Shown piece by piece: positions 52,801-61,132 of a DNA stretch of 64,000 nt (its first letter is position 1; each line of letters starts with the position of its first letter). The notes beneath the pieces are model-generated. The model was given only the letters and a program-made list of their open reading frames with translations. It had not been told where the DNA came from and made no database searches. This DNA is from JAYWGN01 sp043778255 (GTDB lineage Bacteria; Bacteroidota; Bacteroidia; Chitinophagales; Chitinophagaceae), in the NCBI GenBank assembly GCA_043778255.1, contig JAYWGN010000013.1:1-64000 (forward strand), read 5' to 3'. A program made the position numbers and the translations under genes.

Positions 52801-54125
52801 GTACCGGTGAAGTACGTTTGATGGATGAGAAAGGCGAAAGAATGCTTGTAACTAATAATATACCTTATGGTAGTACTTTATTGGTAAAAGATGGGCAGAA
52901 AGTGAAAAAAGGTGATGCAATATGTAGTTGGGATCCGTTCAACAACGTAATAGTAGCTGAGGTACAAGGATTTATACAATTTGACAGTGTAATAGATGGT
53001 GTAACATACCGTGACGAAAGTGATGAACAAACAGGACACCGTGAAAAAGTGGTAATTGAAACTAAGGATAAGAATAAGATACCGATGATAATGGTACAAG
53101 GTAAAGAAAACCGTACTTATAACTTACCTGTAGGCTCACACATAGTAGTGGAGGAGGGTGAAGATGTGAAGCCCGGACAAGTAATGGTAAAAATACCTAG
53201 AGTATTGGGTAAACTTAAAGATATAACGGGAGGTTTGCCAAGGGTAACTGAATTGTTTGAAGCACGTAACCCTGCTAACCCAGCTGTGGTAGCAGAAATA
53301 GATGGTGTAGTAAGCTTTGGTAATATTAAACGAGGTAACCGTGAAATAATAATAGAGGCTAAAGATGGTGTAGTAAAAAAATACTTAGTACCATTAACCC
53401 GCCAAATATTAGCACAAGAAGGTGACTTTGTAAAAGCTGGTATAGCCTTAAGTGACGGACAAATAGCACCTGCTGATATACTAAGCATTAAAGGACCATT
53501 TGCGGTACAAGAGTATGTAGTAAATGAAATACAAGAGGTATATAGATTACAAGGTGTAAAAATTAATGATAAACACGTAGAGGTTATAGTAAGGCAAATG
53601 ATGCGTAAAATAACTATTGTGGATCCGGGTGATACTCGTTTCTTAGAGGATGATACAGTAGATAAAATGGAGTTTGTTGCTGAGAACGATTATATATTTG
53701 ACAAAAAAATAGTAACAGAAGGTGGCGATAGCAAAAAAATGAAGCCAGGACAAATTGTAACTTTACGAGAAGTAAGAGATGAAAACTCAGCCTTACGTAG
53801 AGAAGATAAGAAAGTGGTAGAATTTAGAGATGCAACATCTGCAACATCGGCTCCATTGCTATTAGGTATTACAAAAGCTAGCCTTGGTACACAAAGTTGG
53901 ATAAGCGCTGCATCGTTCCAAGAAACAACCAAAGTATTATCAACAGCGGCCATTAATGGTAAAGCCGATGATATGCTAGGGCTTAAAGAGAACGTTATAA
54001 CAGGACACTTAATACCAGCTGGTACTGGCTTACGTGAATTTGAAAATATAATAGTAGGTAGCAAAGAGGAGTACGATATACTACAAACTACCAAAGAGGC
54101 TATGAGCTTTGATGAGGAGGAGTAA
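49833..54125 (+). CDS. rpoC: DNA-directed RNA polymerase subunit beta'
   Basis: Catalytic beta' subunit, 1430 residues. The N-terminal zinc ribbon is [24 protein letters not shown]; the rudder/lid region holds [32 protein letters not shown]. The magnesium-binding active centre is [16 protein letters not shown]. The bridge-helix and trigger-loop region includes [21 protein letters not shown], and a second zinc site is built by CGTLRG...[13 protein letters not shown]. The C-terminal [35 protein letters not shown] completes it. It follows rpoB by 363 bases, unusually far, and may have separate expression control. Confidence 0.99.
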   Translation: [1430 protein letters not shown]

Positions 54126-54126
54126 C

Positions 54127-54153
54127 GCCCCCCATAATCCCCCCAAGGGGGGA
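54127..54153. repeat. C-rich repeat with TCCCCCCAAGGGGGGA after rpoC
   Basis: Beginning two bases after the rpoC stop, GCCCCCC and ATAA lead into TCCCCCCAAGGGGGGA (54138-54153), identical to the palindrome at 49537-49552 after rpoB. It is a second member of the same repeat family, again directly after a stop codon. Confidence 0.8.
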
Positions 54154-54224
54154 GGAAAAGATCCACTCAATTCCTCAAGGGAAAGAAGGAGTAAGTAGAT
54201 AAATTAGGATTTTTAAAAAAATAT

Positions 54225-54259
54225 AAAAGCTGTAAGTGTAATAACTTGCAGCTTTTTTT
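54225..54259 (+). terminator. Rho-independent terminator of the rpoBC transcript
   Basis: AAAAGCTGTAAGT (54225-54237) pairs with ACTTGCAGCTTTT (54244-54256) with one G-U pair across a six-base loop, followed by T residues. It lies about 100 bases after rpoC. Confidence 0.85.
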
Positions 54260-54500
54260 ATTGGGTAATTGAATTGAGCTAACAATTATAAAAATTACCA
54301 AGCAGCTTCGGGTATTTTGTTAGTATTGTGTATTGTTTATGATAAACCCTGCCTTGTATTGTTGCCTTGTAATTGGATAATTGTAGCAAAATGGATATAA
54401 TAATTAAGAGGGAAATCAAATTGTTAAGGTGTCCAAAAATGGCATATAGGTAACTTTAATAATTGTAGCATCACAATATTTTTAATTGTATGAACAATAT
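54260..54500. other. Gap between rpoC terminator and the convergent PKD-type gene
   Basis: AT-rich sequence with no gene, RNA fold or repeat that I could support. The terminator at 54225-54259 and the C-rich repeat lie to its left. Confidence 0.5.
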
Positions 54501-56945
54501 TTACCTTAATAGTACCACTGTTCCTTTTTTATAAATTTCTCTACCATTTTCGGTATTACCACTTAGCATATATATGTAAGTTCCTGTTGGTTGCGGTATG
54601 CCTTTATAGGTAGCATTCCATGTATTATTAATATTAGTACTGTAGAATATCATTATACCGTAACGGTTAAAAATTTTGAAATAATTAAACTTAGCTACAC
54701 CAACAGCAAATATTTTTAGTTGGTCATTAAGCCCATCATTATTTGGTGTAAATGCAGTTGGTACATATATTTCTGGTCCTATTAATACGGTTAAGGTTAT
54801 AGCGGCTTCACCTACACAAGCATCAGCTGTTGTTGCTTTCACAGTATATGTTTGGGCATTATAAAGTGTAGCTACTGGGTTTGCAATATTAGGGTTGCTT
54901 AAACCTATAGTTGGCGTCCATGTATAAAAAGTAGCACCAGTAGCTTGTAATTGGTATGGCTGACCTAATAATATGGTAGTATCTCTACCAGCATAAGCAA
55001 TTATAGGTGGTGTTACATTAATACTTACAGTATCAGCTATTAATGATTTGCACCCTTTATTGTCAATTACACTTAACCAGTATTGTATACTATTATTAGG
55101 TGTAGTGGTAGGGTTACTAACAACAGAATTGGATAACCCTGTACTTGGTTGCCAGTTGTAAGTACTGCCACCACTACCTTGCAGCTCATAACTTTTGCCA
55201 ACACAAAAACTCGTATCACTACCAGCATTTGCAATAGGAGCAGTATTTATTGAAACAGTAACTGAATCGTTTTTAATACAGCCCCCTAATGTAGCAGTTA
55301 TATAATATTTGGTATTGGTTACAGGTGTTGCAATTGGGCTTAGTATTGTGGCATTGCTTAAGTTGGAACTAGGATTCCAAATGAAAGTAGTACCATTACT
55401 TACCGTATTTAGTTGTATGGTATTGGCTTGGCAAATGGTAGTATCTTTTATAGTATTTACAAATAATGTATTGGTTAAACCTACGGTAATCAGTTTTTCT
55501 TTAACACAGTTATTAGCATCTTTAACATATACTGTATTGTTACCTGCTTGTACATTAATGCTATTTGTAGTTACGTATGTTACACCATCTTTTGAGTATA
55601 AATAAGGTGCAGTACCACCACTACTAGTAATTATTACATTACCATCAATGGTACATTGTGCAGTAGTTATTACTGTATTAATAGTAATTACTTGTGGCTC
55701 AGTTATAGTGGTGGTGGTACTTTGAATGCAATTATTTATTTCTTTTTTGTATACTATGTAGTTGCCAGCTGCTACATTAAATATGTTACTACTTTGGTAA
55801 TTAACACCATCAATTGAATATGTAGTACCTACTGAACCATTAGTAACTTTTATAGTGCCATTGGCTACACCGTTACATAAGGCATTGGTTGTTTGTAATA
55901 CAGGTACACCAGCACTTTCTTTATTTACATAAATGGTATCACTTAGTGTATAGGGCAAACCACCACTACAACTATTGTATAGTGCTTTAATAATAAGTGT
56001 ATCAGTAGTTGCATTAGTTAAGCAATAATTATTGTAGGTAAATGTTGTAGAGTCACTATTTATATTGCTTAACTCTAAGTTGCCCAGTATAATTCCATTA
56101 AGCTTATGTAAGGTTGCACTTTGTATAAGCGTAATACTTCCACTTGGCACAAATCCGAACCCTTGTTCAATTGAAGTCCACGAAACACCGTTTTTACCAG
56201 GTGCAGTTATTGCTTTATTTCTAGCCCAATTTTGTATGCCTAATATGCTACCATTAGATGTGAAAGATTGGCATATTTTTTTCTTAATATATATTTCTAT
56301 AAATGAAGTTGATTCATAAAGTACCATTTGAAAAGTATTAGGGTTTAATGAATTGCAGTTTGTGCCTGTTGCACTCCATACACCTTGTACAAAATTACCT
56401 ACGTTGTAAAAGCTAATTACAAAGCGTCTGTATGGAGCTGTACCTTCTAATCGCCATTCTATTTTTCTATCAGGTGGACATACTTGAGGCGAAGCATCTA
56501 AATCATTAAAAGCACCCATTATAGAGGCTCTTGGATAACTAATAGTAGGTATTGGTGTGGTAGCGGTATACACACTTCCGCCACCTGCCAAAGCAGTTTG
56601 AAAACTTATGTATCCGTTAGAGCTTATAATTGCTTTGGTAAATATGGTGTCGTAAAAACAAAAATTAAATGGCAAATTAAACACAGCACTGTGCCTATCA
56701 TCGGCATATAAAGTAGCATCTGTTGTAGCAGTAGGGGTTACATAATCATAAGGTTGGTAAGGTATATCTTTATGGGTATAGTCTTCAGTACTTTTTACCG
56801 AAGGTGCTTTTAAAATTAAATTAGCACAATTGTTACTACAATTAATTGGAAGTTGCTTTGGATAACAATTTAACTTTTGAGTGAAGCCTTTAACAATACA
56901 TACCAAACAAATAACACTTACTATTAGTATACATTTACTATTCAT
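54501..56945 (-). CDS. Large secreted protein with T9SS type B sorting domain
   Basis: The ATG at 56945 gives 814 residues with a clean signal sequence (NSKCILIVSVICLVCIVKGFTQ); an upstream start at 57023 would add a hydrophobic, unlikely extension. The N-terminal region (PYQPYDYVTPTATTDATLYADDRHSAVFNLPFNFCFYDTIFTKAIISSNGYISF) resembles a nidogen-like lectin domain. Then come SprB-type repeats (ALCNGVANGTIKVTNGSVGTTYSIDGVNYQSSNIFNVAAGNYIVY...) and three similar Ig-like segments of the form YNWQPSTGLSN. The gliding-motility-associated domain closes it (YVPTAFTPNNDGLNDQL...FNRYGIMIFYS). The SprB-like repeats suggest a surface adhesin, possibly for gliding. Confidence 0.88.
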   Translation of the reverse strand: MNSKCILIVSVICLVCIVKGFTQKLNCYPKQLPINCSNNCANLILKAPSVKSTEDYTHKDIPYQPYDYVTPTATTDATLYADDRHSAVFNLPFNFCFYDTIFTKAIISSNGYISFQTALAGGGSVYTATTPIPTISYPRASIMGAFNDLDASPQVCPPDRKIEWRLEGTAPYRRFVISFYNVGNFVQGVWSATGTNCNSLNPNTFQMVLYESTSFIEIYIKKKICQSFTSNGSILGIQNWARNKAITAPGKNGVSWTSIEQGFGFVPSGSITLIQSATLHKLNGIILGNLELSNINSDSTTFTYNNYCLTNATTDTLIIKALYNSCSGGLPYTLSDTIYVNKESAGVPVLQTTNALCNGVANGTIKVTNGSVGTTYSIDGVNYQSSNIFNVAAGNYIVYKKEINNCIQSTTTTITEPQVITINTVITTAQCTIDGNVIITSSGGTAPYLYSKDGVTYVTTNSINVQAGNNTVYVKDANNCVKEKLITVGLTNTLFVNTIKDTTICQANTIQLNTVSNGTTFIWNPSSNLSNATILSPIATPVTNTKYYITATLGGCIKNDSVTVSINTAPIANAGSDTSFCVGKSYELQGSGGSTYNWQPSTGLSNSVVSNPTTTPNNSIQYWLSVIDNKGCKSLIADTVSINVTPPIIAYAGRDTTILLGQPYQLQATGATFYTWTPTIGLSNPNIANPVATLYNAQTYTVKATTADACVGEAAITLTVLIGPEIYVPTAFTPNNDGLNDQLKIFAVGVAKFNYFKIFNRYGIMIFYSTNINNTWNATYKGIPQPTGTYIYMLSGNTENGREIYKKGTVVLLR

Positions 56946-57142
56946 AATTAAATAATAGTTTAGCAGTTTTTTGATAATACAATATAGTATTATAAGTGCA
57001 ATATTAAAAAAACTGTTTAGCAAAACTCCAATAAAAAAACCTAAAGGGTAAACTTGTTATTTGAATTCAGCGATTCATTAAATAACAATCAACTTTAATG
57101 AAAGAAAAGAGTTGAAATAGGGTGTGTTGAATATTTTAATTG

Positions 57143-58309
57143 TTAGGTATTTATCACAATACGTTCCATATCAACTTCGTATTTAAACCCTTTCAACTTA
57201 TTCTCCATTATTAAATAAATTGCTTGTTCTATAATTGGTAGTGGTACACAAAACCATTCTTTTGGGGCATGTCTTGAGCCTGAATTGTTGTGTGCATCAA
57301 TGTTTAAACATACTTTTCCAAAAAATGAATGTATTAAATTCTCAAATTTTTGGGCATCCAAATTATAACATTTGTAGGAGGCAATAATTTGAACATCTGC
57401 CATTAAATAGGTTGGTTCATTAGCTGCATTTTTAATTCTTTCTGCTACTATGGTAGTAGAAAAACCTATTTTGTATAAGTTAGGTATTGCTTTTATATTT
57501 GGGTTTTTACTTTTGCTTTTGAGTATATAAATATAGCCGGTTAATTCAGCTTCGCTTTGTATTGGTAGTATACTTACTTTTTTTAACACTTCGGTAACCG
57601 ATTTGCCATTTTTGTATAATGCTTTACCTAAAGACCTATATAATAAATTAGATTCAGTTCCATTATCAAATATGCAGTGTAATCTTCCATCTAATTTACT
57701 GTGCTTGCCTTTTGTTATTTGTTGTAGCTCTTTTACATAAGCCAACATACCATCTACCACAAAAAAACTACCCTGCCTTATATGGTCTTCATTAAATTTA
57801 ATGAGTTGTCTATTGCCATTTTTAATTTCTAATTGGCATTGTATAAATAGGGCTTCATAATTTTCAAAATCTTTACAAGGGTTTCTTTTTGCTGTAAAAT
57901 CAGCTTTTTCACTTTCTGTATTTGCCTTAATATTTGTTAAATCAAAAATATTTACTTCATCTGTTAATAATCCAAATGGGTCATTATTAATAATATCGGC
58001 AAGGGTAGTTATTGGCTTAGGCTCAATTGAATTATCAAACTCCAATAAATCGTATTCATCATAAGGATACAAAACTTTGCAATTTTCAAGGTTTTGTTTT
58101 AATGCATCTAACTCATAATACAATTCGCATTCTTGAATATTGATATTACTTTGCTCTGGTGGTCGGCTATGTTCTTCATAAAACTCCATTATATTTTTAA
58201 ATTTACTCAACAGTAAATCGTTTGGCATTTGTTTGTGTTTGTATACTAATTTAAGTAAATCAAAAGGGTCGTTATCAAATATATGTTTAAGCTGTTGTTG
58301 TTGCGTCAT
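57143..58309 (-). CDS. GIY-YIG nuclease family protein (T5orf172/MUG113 type)
   Basis: A 388-residue protein whose C-terminal domain (about 255-365) is a GIY-YIG nuclease: GYIYILKSKS (258-267), YKIGFST (279-285), Arg291 and catalytic Glu323 in QKFENLIHSFF. It ends with a conserved PKEWFCVPL segment. The N-terminal part is helical, and holds two similar motifs, FDNDPFDLLK (11-20) and INNDPFGLLT (107-116), each of which may dock a partner. It is the last gene of the four-gene operon and overlaps the helicase by 23 bases, so translation is coupled. It most likely supplies DNA cleavage for that system. Confidence 0.85.
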   Translation of the reverse strand: MTQQQQLKHIFDNDPFDLLKLVYKHKQMPNDLLLSKFKNIMEFYEEHSRPPEQSNINIQECELYYELDALKQNLENCKVLYPYDEYDLLEFDNSIEPKPITTLADIINNDPFGLLTDEVNIFDLTNIKANTESEKADFTAKRNPCKDFENYEALFIQCQLEIKNGNRQLIKFNEDHIRQGSFFVVDGMLAYVKELQQITKGKHSKLDGRLHCIFDNGTESNLLYRSLGKALYKNGKSVTEVLKKVSILPIQSEAELTGYIYILKSKSKNPNIKAIPNLYKIGFSTTIVAERIKNAANEPTYLMADVQIIASYKCYNLDAQKFENLIHSFFGKVCLNIDAHNNSGSRHAPKEWFCVPLPIIEQAIYLIMENKLKGFKYEVDMERIVINT

Positions 58310-60233
58310 TGGTGTTTGCTTTTCGCTTTTGATTTTTTAAATAAATAATTGCTTGTGCCATTCTTTTTTCTTCATAGTCGTTGGCATTAATATTGGGTTG
58401 CTTGTTATATTCTAATACAAATGCTTGAATTTTTGGCCATAAAAAAACAGCTTCGTCAAAGTCCATTTTTATACGAGTAGCCTCAATTCCTGTTTGTATA
58501 GCTTTTAGTATTTGTGGGGTTACTTGTTTGCTTAATATTTCGTAAGCTTTTTGAAATGGGTTTATACTATCTATTAAATTAATAGAAAGGTCTTGAATAT
58601 TTATAAACTTATCGGCTAATTGTATAAACTGTTTTCCTCCTTCTTCTTTAAATACAGCATTACGCAGTAATCCATCTGCTACAATCTGTTGACGAACTTC
58701 TTCTACTTCTTCTTCGTTGAGGTCAGGGTAAGTTTCTTTAATAATTTTTGGAATTAAAGTAGTGGTTACATATTGTGGGTCTATCATACCTACGGTAGAT
58801 TTTCGAATGGTATCATCTTGCAATATTTTTGCTTTTAAATCATTCAAATCGGTATTGATAATTTTTTCTACTTTTTTGGTACTTGGTTTTTTAAACCCTC
58901 TAATTAATATTGTGCCAGCATCTGTTTTTTCCTCCTCAAAACTCCTTGCTTTAAATTTAAAATTAGGTGCTAATACCTGCTCCATTAATAGCGATGCTGT
59001 AATGGCTTTTAGCATATCGTTGGTTGCTTCTACCACAGTTTGTTGGCTTGCATCGGGCTGTGCAATAAGGTTGGTAAACTGGGCTGTTGTTTTGCCTTCG
59101 CTATCTCTGGTGCATCTACCAATTATTTGAATTATTTCTGTAAGAGAACCTCTGTAACCTACTGTTAATGTATGCTCACAAAATGGCCAGTCAAAACCCT
59201 CTTTTGCTGTGTTGAGTGCAATAATTAAATCCATATCATCGGCAGTTTTTATTTGCCTTAAATAGTCTTGAATTTTATTGCGCTTATTAAATTCGTCTTC
59301 TACCAAATCAGCTACTTTTATTATTTTTCCATCCGTTTTTCGTTTTATTGTTATTACACCTGTTTTACCATCAATATCTTCTATTTCCCCAATGCTTTCT
59401 AATATATTGTTTACTTCTTCATATTTGTTAGTAGTTGCAGCTCTACTATTTACATTGGGTATATGTAGTATGGTTTTTTTATTGGTATCTAACAATTCAT
59501 TAAATGCAGTAGTGTATTTACCTTGATAAAAATGATAGCCAATGCCTAATGATTTTAAGTAAGTATAGCCATTGAGTTGGTCGTAATAATTGTAAGTTAC
59601 TTTTTCAAATTTTTCTTCATCAGCAGGTAATAAAATGGGTACACTATCTCCTCTAAAATAACTACCTGTCATAGCCACAATATGTGCATTTGTATTTGCC
59701 ATTACTGCCCTTAGTAATTCGCCTAACCTACTATTTACATCGGCACTAATATGGTGAAATTCATCAATGGCAATAAGTGTGTCATTTAATAATTTACTTT
59801 CTATTTTTTCAAATGCATTGCGTAATGTAGCATGGGTGCAAACCAATATTTTTTCATCGTTATCTAAAAATTCAATAAATATGTTGGCTTTACTTTCACT
59901 TTCATCACTACCAACAGTACACAAATTATATTTATCTTTTACTTCCCAATTCGCAAAAAAACCATATCTCATTAAATCAGTATTTTCAAACGAGCTACCA
60001 ATACTTCTTTCGGGTACGGCTACTATTACTTTTTTAATGTGTTGATTAGCCAATTTATCTAAAGCAATATACATTAAGGCTCTACTTTTGCCACTTGCTG
60101 GTGGGGCTTTTAGTAGTAGGTACTGTGCATTGCGGCTTTGGTAAGCTTTATGCTGCATTTCCCTCATACCCATATTATTTTGTTGGGTACTTTCTCCTGT
60201 TTGGTTATAATTTACTTGTATAATGTTTGGCAT
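58287..60233 (-). CDS. Superfamily 2 DEAD/DEAH-type helicase of a defence operon
   Basis: A 648-residue SF2 helicase/translocase. Walker A is APPASGKSRA (43-52), motif II is IDEFHH (156-161), motif III-like MTGSYFRG (188-195), motif V AKEGFDWP (343-350) and motif VI QIIGRCTRD (369-377). The core resembles type I/III restriction translocases. After about 390 the protein is helical with no nuclease motif seen, so it should move on DNA but not cut. The GIY-YIG gene overlapping its 3' end by 23 bases could provide the cut. The BRO-domain gene is 69 bases upstream. Confidence 0.88.
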   Translation of the reverse strand: MPNIIQVNYNQTGESTQQNNMGMREMQHKAYQSRNAQYLLLKAPPASGKSRALMYIALDKLANQHIKKVIVAVPERSIGSSFENTDLMRYGFFANWEVKDKYNLCTVGSDESESKANIFIEFLDNDEKILVCTHATLRNAFEKIESKLLNDTLIAIDEFHHISADVNSRLGELLRAVMANTNAHIVAMTGSYFRGDSVPILLPADEEKFEKVTYNYYDQLNGYTYLKSLGIGYHFYQGKYTTAFNELLDTNKKTILHIPNVNSRAATTNKYEEVNNILESIGEIEDIDGKTGVITIKRKTDGKIIKVADLVEDEFNKRNKIQDYLRQIKTADDMDLIIALNTAKEGFDWPFCEHTLTVGYRGSLTEIIQIIGRCTRDSEGKTTAQFTNLIAQPDASQQTVVEATNDMLKAITASLLMEQVLAPNFKFKARSFEEEKTDAGTILIRGFKKPSTKKVEKIINTDLNDLKAKILQDDTIRKSTVGMIDPQYVTTTLIPKIIKETYPDLNEEEVEEVRQQIVADGLLRNAVFKEEGGKQFIQLADKFINIQDLSINLIDSINPFQKAYEILSKQVTPQILKAIQTGIEATRIKMDFDEAVFLWPKIQAFVLEYNKQPNINANDYEEKRMAQAIIYLKNQKRKANTNDATTTA

Positions 60234-60302
60234 AATTTCATCTTATTTTTATTAATTCAATTAACAAACGGACTATGATGTCCCTTTGTTAATTGAAAAC
60301 AC

Positions 60303-61130
60303 TTATTTCTTTTTATCCTTTTTTATGGGTAAAAAATTTTCTCCTGTTACTACACTTTTACCTGTTTTGTTTTCTAAGGCTACTCTTGCATCTTTGGCTA
60401 TTGTACCACCTTTTCTACTGGCTTTTGCATTTGCATTTAATCCTTTAGCTTGGTCTGTTTCGGCTATTTGTCTTGTACTTAATTCTGCCAAGGCAGTAAA
60501 AATAAGTTCAGCTTCACTCATATGGTCTCGTAGGTTTTGGCTCTTTAAACCCTTTACTTCTTTATGTTTTTTTACACTTAATCCTGTCCATTCTTGATGA
60601 ATAATATTGGTCAACATTGCAAATTCTTCTCCTTTTTGTACACCACTTTCTGCCCAATAATCGGTTAGCTTATTCCTCGTTTCTTGCCCTGTCATTCGTT
60701 GCTGTATCCACTTATCGCTTCTGCCCATTTTTTGCCAATTTTCTCTTGCTCTGCCAATACTTTGGCTTGGGTCTTGTACTTCTTGCAGCCTTTCGTAGCC
60801 TACTTTTGCCAACCATTGCTTAAAAGGTTCTGCTTTTGGGCTTGGTATGGATTGGATGAGTCGAAATATTTGTTCAACATTGCCTACATCAGTAAGCCTC
60901 ATTTTGCCATCAGATGCCACCATTTTCAAAGCGTTACAATTTGTAACGGTTTCATTTCCTTCATCTTTTAATCGTTTTTTTAGCACCCTCCAATACACTT
61001 GTGGATTTGGGCTTTCTGTTAATACTTCAATGATATCAACCAATGAAAAATACCAAATCTCGGTTTTATCATCATAAGTCCTTCGAATTTGTTTGCTATC
61101 AAATACTGCAATTGCTTTATTGTTTTCCAT
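60303..61130 (-). CDS. BRO-N/DinD-like protein of the defence operon
   Basis: A 275-residue protein with a BRO N-terminal domain (about 1-115: VFDSKQIRRTYDDKTEIWYFSLVDIIEVLTESPNPQVYWRVLKKRLKDEG, with DGKMRLTDVGNVEQIFRLIQSIPSPKAEPFKQWL). BRO-N domains bind nucleic acid in phage antirepressors and baculovirus proteins. The C-terminal half resembles DNA-damage-inducible DinD-type proteins (TNIIHQEWTGLSVKKHKEVKGL, SEAELIFTALAELSTRQIAE, LENKTGKSVVTGENFL). It lies 2 bases after the methyltransferase stop, so it belongs to the operon. A role in regulation or in damage/phage sensing is plausible but unproven. Confidence 0.85.
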   Translation of the reverse strand: MENNKAIAVFDSKQIRRTYDDKTEIWYFSLVDIIEVLTESPNPQVYWRVLKKRLKDEGNETVTNCNALKMVASDGKMRLTDVGNVEQIFRLIQSIPSPKAEPFKQWLAKVGYERLQEVQDPSQSIGRARENWQKMGRSDKWIQQRMTGQETRNKLTDYWAESGVQKGEEFAMLTNIIHQEWTGLSVKKHKEVKGLKSQNLRDHMSEAELIFTALAELSTRQIAETDQAKGLNANAKASRKGGTIAKDARVALENKTGKSVVTGENFLPIKKDKKK

Positions 61131-61132
61131 AC

